Source: Thermoplasmata archaeon
Lineage (GTDB): Archaea; Thermoplasmatota; Thermoplasmata; UBA184
DNA length: 9,399 nt
Assembly: GCA_021827545.1 (NCBI GenBank)
Contig: JAKAVH010000104.1
Coordinates: 1-9,399, forward strand
Direction: 5' to 3'
Made by a program: the position numbers and the translations under genes. Positions within the stretch are counted from its first letter, which is position 1, and each line of letters opens with the position of its first letter. The notes under the pieces are model-generated. The model did not search any database. It saw only the letters and a list, made by a program, of their open reading frames with translations, and was not told where the DNA came from. Positions 1 through 6,600 of this stretch are shown piece after piece.

Positions 1-276
1 TCAGGTCGCAAGAGCTCGGGGCCCCCGAGCTGGGTTCACCCCGGCCGTTGCCCCGGTCCCTCTGGACTCCCCGGGATCCGGAGAAGGTCGCTCGTCCCGT
101 GGGGTGGCACTCGCCTCACCTTCGCTTCGACCCGCGTGCCTGCGGTCGGACTCTTGGGATCGGGAGGTTCCATCTCCACCGGGGCCGTTCCAGAACCTCT
201 CGCGCGACTGGACCCTCTTCACCCCGTAGGGATGGGATGGGGGCCGGGATTCCGCGGGCCTCCGGCGAGGGCCGAG
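1..276. other. Region without a supported gene, downstream of the oxidase pair
   Basis: This GC-rich stretch lies downstream of the minus-strand small membrane protein gene. The open frames here give Arg/Gly/Pro-rich products with no hydrophobic core and no recognisable motif. One is a 73-codon minus frame ending at position 1; another is a 45-codon minus frame that begins just after a GGTGGAG sequence. I treat these as chance frames. No T-rich run typical of archaeal termination is visible right after the small gene. The only clear structure is the inverted repeat at 13-31. Confidence 0.5.
13..31. repeat. Near-perfect 9-bp inverted repeat
   Basis: The arms AGCTCGGGG (13-21) and CCCCGAGCT (23-31) are exact reverse complements around one central C. 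As RNA this could form a 7-bp GC-rich stem with a 5-nt loop on either strand. No T-run follows in either direction, so a terminator role is only possible. A dimeric protein-binding site is an equal alternative. Confidence 0.5.
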
Positions 277-513
277 TCACTCGTTCGGCGGGGCTCGGAG
301 GCCGATCACGAAGAAGGCGATGAGCGCCAACAGGATGCCGAGCGTCGTGCCGAAGACCGCCGACGATCCGATCGGAGAGCCATCGTAGTATGACATCTCA
401 AACAGCGCACCGGCCGCCGCTAGGATTGCCGCCAATCCAAATATCGTGAACGGGCTCAGGTGGCCCCGACTCCGCCGGGGAGGATGAGCCGGGGTTGGGA
501 TTAGCTCACCCAC
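277..513 (-). CDS. Small two-helix membrane protein, candidate oxidase accessory subunit
   Basis: This frame encodes 78 residues from a GTG start at 511-513. The start lies within GTGGGTGAGCTAA, so it overlaps the stop codon of the oxidase fusion gene by 13 bp in another frame. That overlap suggests translational coupling. A second in-frame GTG at 523-525 would add four residues. The product has a short basic N-terminus (PPRRSRGH, residues 11-18), a first hydrophobic helix at about 21-41, a short loop with SYYDGSP, a second helix at about 50-71 ending in FFVIGLRA, and a PPNE tail. No catalytic motif or metal-ligand cluster is seen. Terminal oxidases often carry small one- or two-helix subunits whose genes sit beside subunits I and II, so this is the likeliest role. 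That role is inferred from position and topology, not from recognised homology. The same frame stays open upstream to 849, but that part is antisense-like Arg-rich shadow of the oxidase gene. Confidence 0.6.
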   Translation of the reverse strand: MGELIPTPAHPPRRSRGHLSPFTIFGLAAILAAAGALFEMSYYDGSPIGSSAVFGTTLGILLALIAFFVIGLRAPPNE

Positions 514-3365
514 AGAATCCCCCACAGACCCATCACAAGTCCGGTCTGTTCGCCGGTCGAAAGGCCGGACTCTCCGTTGGGATTGTACGAGTACGCTACG
601 GGGGTGGCAATCCCATAGACGTAGGCGCCCGGTCGGAGGGTCGCGCTCTCGGTCATCGGTTGGTTGACTCGCACCGGTTGGGTCGCGACCGGCACCAAGC
701 CGGCCTGCGGGTCGAGGTGGTAGAGGCCGAATTGATAGGGAAGGGTGTAGTTGTGGGCGATCACATAGTCGATCTGCTGGTTCGGGTTCGTCGACGTGAC
801 ATTCACCAGGTAGTTGTCGATCCCGATGCTCGAGAGCGGCACGACCCACATGAATGCGACCGGACCACCCGTGGTCGGTACCGTCGCGGTCAGCGTGGGG
901 GCGGGCACCGAATAGTTGAACAGTCCCTCCCCATTCGCCACGAGATCCGCGCTAGCGGCGGATTGGATTGGGGGGTCGTACAGATCGCCGGACCCCTGGG
1001 CGGCTTGGAAGGCAGCGAGGCTGCTGAACGAACTGCCCGCGGGGGGGAGAACCACCAAGGCCGCCACGTCCTGACCGAACCAAGGTCCATCGTACTCGCC
1101 ATCCGGCACGCCATAGACACCGGGCGCGCTCGGGGCCTGGAAGAGGGCGTGAGCGATGGTCCCCGGGACCACTTGGACGTTGACCATCGGCTGGCTTCGG
1201 AACGGGATATAGACCGATTGCGTTGCCCCGGACGCGGTCAGATTCAGGCTAATCCACTGGCCGGCATAGGCCACGATCAGATTGTCAAACGAGGCGCTCA
1301 CCGCGCCACTCTCGTTCACCGTCCAGAAGTACTGCTGGCCGTACGCCGTCACGAATTCCGTGCCAGAGGGAAACGCCGGGTCACCGGCGATACCGTTCGC
1401 TACCGTGAGTGTCCCTGGCGTTGCCACGACGAGGACACCCGACAGCAGGATGACGAGGACTCCCGCCCAGACCCGTTCGGCGCGCTCCCGTCGGGCGCGG
1501 GGCACGCGCCGATGGAACGGTTGGTCGGCCGGTGGCACTTCCGACGAACGAAGGGCCGTGGATTGGGCCGCGGATCGGACGGCTTCATCGAACGACAATC
1601 CTTGCGAGCTGAAGAGAGCGCCCCGGAAGACCGTGAGCGCACCGTTCGCCACGAAGAACAACTGACCGACGAGGACAACGGTAATCCCGATGAAGAGCAG
1701 GAGCTGGTCGAGCGTGACTTGGGGGGTGATCGGGAAGATGACCGCTCGCCGAAGGAGACCGAGGTTCCCCAACTCGTCCATCATCAGGACGAGCAGTACG
1801 CCCCCAGCCAAGGTAGCCGCGAAGTGGGCGTGCGCCAGCCGACGGGAGAACCATCGTCGTCCCGTGAGAATCGGAAAAAGCGCATAGAGGAGCGCGAACC
1901 CGCCCGCCGCGATCGACAGGATGGTGATGGCGTGGAAATGCGCCAGCACAAAGAGGCTGTTGTGCGTGTCCACATCCCACGGCACCGTCGCGACAACCGG
2001 TCCGGTCAGACCGCCGAAGATCGCCCCGGCGAAACTGAGGAGAGTGAACAGCGCGACGGCGTTCCATTCCCACCGAGCCGCCGGGACGCCCTTCAACGTC
2101 ATCCACAGCGAAAAGAAGGTGATGGCGGACGGAACCACGATGGCGAACGAAAGGGCCATCGTCAGCCAGGTCGCCGCGCCGGGCAATGTGGTAAGGTACA
2201 GATGGTGGATTCCTAAGAGGGGGGTCAGCGCGACGAACAGCAAAGCGGCAATCACGGCGTACCGATAACTGTAGAGCGGGCGACGGGCCAAAATCGGAAC
2301 GAGCAAGTAGAGCGCGAGAATCGGCAGCAGGAACAGCAAGTAGACGATCGAATGGCCGAACATCCAAAAGATCACTTGGTTCGCCAAAGGACTGAGCGAC
2401 CAGCCGGCGTACGCCGCCCCCATGTCCCAGATAGCAGCGACGACCACCGGGACGTAGGTGAGGGGCACCAGGACAAGGGTGCCGAGGACGAACCACAGAA
2501 AGACGGGAATGCCACCGGATAGGAAACGAGGTCCGACGAACCGACTCCGATACCACCGTCGGATGATCGAGACCATCCAGCCGGCCCAGAGGAGCACGCC
2601 GGCGGCGAGCGCGAGCCAGCCTAGGAACCAGAGCGGGCTGACAATGTAGGAGCTGTGTCCGGCGACTCCGAGCGGCGAGAGGAAGTACCACCCAACGGCC
2701 GGAAAGTAGTTGTCGTTGAACGGCAACAAGTAGACCGGCCCCTCGAAGAGAAGGATCGACGCATTGACGAGCCCCACGGCGGCATACAAGGCCCACTTGT
2801 GGCGAGGAACGACCCCGAGCGCATTCACGACGAGCAGGCCGAGCACCGCCATCTCGAGCTGTTGAACGAAGCCGAAAAACTCGCGGATTCCGTGAAGGGT
2901 GATCGACGAGTAGATCTCCATGGTGGAGAGGTGGAGCGGGGCATCGGTCGCGTATGCCACGGCTTGGGTTTGGAACCCGAAGGCATCGAACCCCCCGACC
3001 GCTCCCCAGAAGAGGGCGAGGATCACCATCAACATCGTGATCCGGGTCATCCAGTCGCGCTCGAGCAAGAACACCCGCTCGAACAACCGGAGCCGGGCAA
3101 GTCGACGGCGAATCGCCTCTTCGGCGTTATCCAAGAAATGAATCAGGGCCGGAGGTCGGTCGAAGAGAGGGAACGAAACCCCTTCTTCGCTCGCCACGGA
3201 GCCCGAGCGGCTGGTAGGCTCCATCGGCACCTTCCCGAGACGAATTCCGGTCGCCGGCTTATCTGGTTCGCGTAGGTACCGGCCCCTAAGGCTCTTGGGT
3301 ACGAACGGCCGGCCTATGACAGCGCGTCGTTCGGGACCGACCCGGCGATCGCCGGACCCACCCAT
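501..3365 (-). CDS. Fused heme-copper oxidase subunit I-II, B type, lacking CuA ligands
   Basis: This 954-residue terminal oxidase should reduce O2 to water at the cytoplasmic membrane while conserving energy as a proton gradient. Residues about 106-580 form subunit I with twelve hydrophobic helices. H158 and H478 fit the low-spin heme, H476 the oxygen-binding heme, and H338, H387 and H388 fit CuB, with Y342 at the crosslink position. The motif HSIVY (338-342) lacks the Glu of A-type HPEVY. HN at 468-469 before HFH resembles ba3-type enzymes, so this is B type. A charged linker (581-631) leads to one more helix (632-649) and an exported cupredoxin-like subunit II domain (about 670-775). There the CuA positions read Q716, D755, D759, F763 and D766 instead of His, Cys, Cys, His and Met. 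Residues about 800-940 form an extra exported region, followed by a short hydrophobic tail. Electrons therefore probably come from quinol or a membrane partner, as in SoxA- or CyoA-like subunits. The ATG at 3363-3365 gives the longest frame. An internal ATG at 3222-3224, preceded by GGAAGGTG, would remove 47 hydrophilic residues and is a real alternative. Confidence 0.92.
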   Translation of the reverse strand: MGGSGDRRVGPERRAVIGRPFVPKSLRGRYLREPDKPATGIRLGKVPMEPTSRSGSVASEEGVSFPLFDRPPALIHFLDNAEEAIRRRLARLRLFERVFLLERDWMTRITMLMVILALFWGAVGGFDAFGFQTQAVAYATDAPLHLSTMEIYSSITLHGIREFFGFVQQLEMAVLGLLVVNALGVVPRHKWALYAAVGLVNASILLFEGPVYLLPFNDNYFPAVGWYFLSPLGVAGHSSYIVSPLWFLGWLALAAGVLLWAGWMVSIIRRWYRSRFVGPRFLSGGIPVFLWFVLGTLVLVPLTYVPVVVAAIWDMGAAYAGWSLSPLANQVIFWMFGHSIVYLLFLLPILALYLLVPILARRPLYSYRYAVIAALLFVALTPLLGIHHLYLTTLPGAATWLTMALSFAIVVPSAITFFSLWMTLKGVPAARWEWNAVALFTLLSFAGAIFGGLTGPVVATVPWDVDTHNSLFVLAHFHAITILSIAAGGFALLYALFPILTGRRWFSRRLAHAHFAATLAGGVLLVLMMDELGNLGLLRRAVIFPITPQVTLDQLLLFIGITVVLVGQLFFVANGALTVFRGALFSSQGLSFDEAVRSAAQSTALRSSEVPPADQPFHRRVPRARRERAERVWAGVLVILLSGVLVVATPGTLTVANGIAGDPAFPSGTEFVTAYGQQYFWTVNESGAVSASFDNLIVAYAGQWISLNLTASGATQSVYIPFRSQPMVNVQVVPGTIAHALFQAPSAPGVYGVPDGEYDGPWFGQDVAALVVLPPAGSSFSSLAAFQAAQGSGDLYDPPIQSAASADLVANGEGLFNYSVPAPTLTATVPTTGGPVAFMWVVPLSSIGIDNYLVNVTSTNPNQQIDYVIAHNYTLPYQFGLYHLDPQAGLVPVATQPVRVNQPMTESATLRPGAYVYGIATPVAYSYNPNGESGLSTGEQTGLVMGLWGILWVS

Positions 3366-3478
3366 CCTATAGGACCGTGGGTGGAGTTGACGCCCACCTC
3401 CCTTCTATCTCGACTGAACCTCGCCTCCCTCCCTCGGTCGGGGAGCAGATCTTACCCGGAGTTGGACGCAGAAGTGAG

Positions 3479-3493
3479 CCGAACATCGTTCGG
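3479..3493. repeat. Inverted repeat, 6-bp arms with 3-nt spacer
   Basis: CCGAAC (3479-3484) and GTTCGG (3488-3493) are exact reverse complements around ATC. It lies near the middle of the divergent region. Its size and position fit an operator for a dimeric regulator or a small RNA hairpin. No regulator can be named. Confidence 0.35.
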
Positions 3494-3592
3494 ATGGGCG
3501 GCGTGAATCTTCTAACCCGGGTAGCCAGTTCGGCGCCAGAGGCGAAGGGGAGAGCCGGACGCGCTTCGCGTAACCGAGAGCTTCGCGATTGC

Positions 3593-3612
3593 GCTGAGCA
3601 TACCTTCTCAGC
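3593..3612. repeat. Inverted repeat, 6-bp arms with 8-nt spacer
   Basis: GCTGAG (3593-3598) and CTCAGC (3607-3612) are exact reverse complements separated by CATACCTT. The repeat ends 14 bp before the AT-rich patch taken as the promoter of the surface-protein gene. It is therefore a candidate operator overlapping or flanking the upstream promoter element. Confidence 0.35.
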
Positions 3613-3625
3613 ATTCCCTTCTTTG

Positions 3626-3640
3626 GCATAGTTAGTTAAC
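3626..3640 (+). promoter_or_regulatory. Candidate TATA-like promoter of the surface-protein gene
   Basis: The sequence CATAGTTAGTTAAC (within 3627-3640) is the most AT-rich patch of the divergent region. It lies about 48 bp before the GTG start at 3682. With the usual archaeal spacing of about 25 bp from TATA box to transcription start, the transcript would begin near 3660 and have a leader of about 20 nt. No strict TTTAWA consensus is present, so this is a weak call. Confidence 0.3.
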
Positions 3641-3681
3641 CCCGAAACGCCATACGGGCGGGTAGCGGTCAACGGGGTTCT

Positions 3682-6600
3682 GTGGTTCGAAGGGATACGA
3701 TCGGCCCCGTTCTCGTCGCCTGTTGGGCGCTATCGGCCGTCGTGGTCTTTTCCTCGCTGACGGGGAGCATATCGCTCAGCCCATCGGCTCCCGCCACGCC
3801 TTCCGTAGCCGCCCATCACTCGGCGTCGGCTCCTGTCCGGGCCACGGAAACCTCCGCTTCCGGGACTCCGAGCGCTCCTCTGATCGACGCCCACCCGGGA
3901 ACCTTGCAGGTTTACGAGATCGCCCCCGGGGGAGCCCCCACCGTCGATCCATCGGTCGCCTACAACACGGCCAGCGCCGAACCAATTCTCAACGTGTATC
4001 AGACGCTCATCGAGTTCAACGGCTCCTCGCAGGATACCTTCCTGCCAGAGCTCGCCACTTGCGTCCCGGGACCGGGATGCGTCAGCCTCTACGGGTCAAC
4101 GCTCATCGGCACGAATGGGTCGACTGGGCTTCCCCAGTACTGGACATTTGTGATCGACCCCCATGCCCGCTTTTACGACCCGTCGACCGGCGCGAGCTGG
4201 CCCGTCTACCCGTCGGACGTGATGTTCTCCTTGGCCCGGTCGCTTTCCTTCACCGACCTACCGGGGTACCAAGTACAGCCCGGATGGATTCAGGCTCAGG
4301 CCCTGCTTCCCTTCGGAAACGGGGGGTGGGACAATGGGATTCACGCTCCCCTCAACAATACCCCGTCGAACGTCCTCGGCTCAATGGCGGTGAACGACTC
4401 GGCCTACTGCCCGGCGATCGCGCAGACGGACGCGAACGGTTGCATTACCTTCAATGCGTCGGGGAGCGGGCACGATTGGCCGGAGTTTCTCATGCTGGTG
4501 ACCGAGCAGCTGGGCGCGTCGATCGAGCCGTGCGGCTGGTTCACGGCGATGGGAGCCGGCGTGCCCGGATTCCCCGGAACTCGAGCGGCGAACGGAGACG
4601 GTCCGTGCCTGCTTCCGGGCAATGCAACGAGCACCAGCTCCGCGGCGTTCCGATCCGCGGTTGCAGCGATGGGCCCCGAGTATTGGGACGCCTTCCAGCA
4701 ACTCGCGAACAACAACCCCGCCGTACAACCCGGCGTCCAATACCGAATGGTGGGCTCCGGTCCATACTACGAGGTCGCCCTCTCCAATCAATCGTATCAG
4801 CTCGCGGCGAACCCGGCCTACGCTCAGCCTTTCTGTGCGGGTCTTTCGACCTGCGAACCGGCGCCCGGCTCTTATGTTCCGACCGTCGACGTTCACTGGG
4901 AGCCGAACGCGACCGCTGGACTGGCCGCTTACGGATCCGGGACCGCTGACATAGCCCAGATCGACCAAGCGAACTCCTCCGCGCTCGTGCAACTCGCCCG
5001 AGAAGGGAAGATCGGCTTTTCGATTGCCCCCACGCTAAGTACGTATTTTCTCCCATTCAACCTCGACTTCAACGTGACTCTCGCTCAGTCACTCGACCCG
5101 ACCGGCGGAGTGAACGTCCCGGGCAACTTCTTCGCGAGTATCGCGCTCCGCAACTTCGTTGCTCAGGCGTTTCCGTACGCGACGGTGAACGCGTCGGTGA
5201 ACACCGTCGACAATGTGACCTGGGGCTATGTCACCGGCGGACCGATCCCGAAGTTCATGGGCAACTATTTCCCGGCGAATGTGTCGTTCCCGACCGGGAA
5301 TCCGGGGACCGATCCGTCGGTGAACGGCAGTGCGGCCTGGTGGTTGGCCGAGGCCCGGAATCCTTCGTCGCCGTACTACGATGCGGAACTCGCGTCGTGC
5401 TCGGGAGCGACCCCCTGCCGGTTCCCGATCGCGGAGCTAACAGGATCGTCCGTCGGCGAGAATGCGGCGGCTCAGCTCTTGATCGAGGAGATTCGTGCGT
5501 TGACGAACGGCTCGCTCCAGCCGTTTCCGCTCGTCTTGACGTTTCCGCAAATGATTGAGTACACGATAGGGAGCCCGGCCGGCCAGAGTCCCCTCCCCCT
5601 GTACTCGCTGGGCTGGCTCCCCGATTATCCCGACCCGACCGATTACCTCGCCCCCATGGCGCTGCCGAACTCGACTTTCACGTACCCGGATTCGGTCTTC
5701 CAGACGCTGGCGACACCCGCGTTCGAAAACGCGAGCTGCGGCTACGCCCAAGTCTCCTCGTTTGCCGACCTCATCCACTGGGCGAATCAAGTCCCGATTC
5801 GACCCGATTGCCAAGGGCTCGCGTACGAGACCTCGGTGTACTGGGCCGAGACCGCGGCCGGACTCGCCCCGGGGGCGCAGCGAACGCTCGACTACAACCT
5901 CGTCGAGCACATCCTGAACGCCTTGGCCTTGTACATATGGTACGACCAGGCGACCCAGGTCCAAACGTACGCGCCGTGGATCGACCCGGCCTCGCTCAAT
6001 ACCAATCCGATGCTCGGGGGAGGCGGGATCCAGCCCTGGTACTCGGTACGAGTCCTCGGATCGATGAGCGCGATTACGATCTCCGAAACCGGCCTTCCGT
6101 CCGGTACCGCCTGGTCGTTCACGCTCGGGGGGGTGAGCGCGACGTCGACCGGGTCGGTCGTTCGGTTCCTCGCCGGGAACGGCTCGTATCCGTTCGCCGC
6201 GGGCGATGTCGCCGGCTACACGGCGTCGCCCTCGTCGGGCAACCTGTCGGTACCCCAACAGACGTCCCTCGAGATCGAATACTCCCCGATTGAGCCGACG
6301 AAGTATGAGGTCACGTTCAGCGAGAGCACCCTCGCGGGGGGCCTCCAGTGGTCGGTGACGTTCGGCGGGGTGACGAAGAACGCGACGGTTCCGACGACGA
6401 GCGCCTATTCGGAGATCACGTTCGAAGCGGGGAACGGCACGTATCCGTACTTCGTGACGGCCCCGTCGTTCTACCTTGCGAGCCCATCCTCCGGGACGGT
6501 CGAGGTGAACGGCGCGCCGCTCGGCGAGTCGGTCACCTTCCAAGGAGCGGGAGATCTCGACCTCAAGGTGCAGCCCGCGGACGCGGCCGTGACCGTTAAC

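Larger units (their letters stand above)
3366..3681. promoter_or_regulatory. Divergent intergenic region between oxidase and surface-protein genes
   Basis: These 316 bp must carry the promoters of both divergent genes. It contains two short perfect inverted repeats (3479-3493 and 3593-3612), an AT-rich patch at 3626-3640 facing the plus-strand gene, and a weaker TATA-like patch, read as AGATAGA on the minus strand, at 3404-3410 facing the oxidase gene. An SD-like GGAGGTG reads on the minus strand at 3395-3401, but no start codon lies at a usable distance from it. An 84-codon plus-strand frame spans 3377-3631, but its codon use shows no coding bias and its product has no motif. I found no tRNA fold here. 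Confidence 0.5.

Noticed and set aside
495..2216. A 573-codon plus-strand open frame opposite the oxidase gene
   Set aside because: Its product is Arg/Glu/Asp/Gly-rich with no domain, and it lies wholly antisense to a gene with intact heme-copper motifs. Long antisense frames are common in GC-rich coding DNA.
1585..2796. A 403-codon minus-strand frame within the oxidase gene
   Set aside because: It is an out-of-frame reading of the subunit I region on the same strand, rich in Arg and Pro, without the membrane helices expected of that segment.
3520..3600. Possible tRNA-like segment with a GTAGCCAG D-arm resemblance
   Set aside because: No matching acceptor stem, anticodon stem or T-arm could be built around it.
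3377..3631. An 84-codon plus-strand frame in the divergent region
   Set aside because: Codon use is unbiased, the product has no hydrophobic core or motif, and it fills the space where promoters of both flanking genes must lie.
3715..3726. Lipobox-like LVAC in the surface protein
   Set aside because: It lies inside the hydrophobic signal helix with too few hydrophobic residues before it, and the protein has its own C-terminal membrane anchor.
3723..4949. A 408-codon plus-strand frame inside the surface-protein gene
   Set aside because: It is a frame-shifted shadow of the solute-binding domain; the main frame carries the family motifs and the signal peptide.
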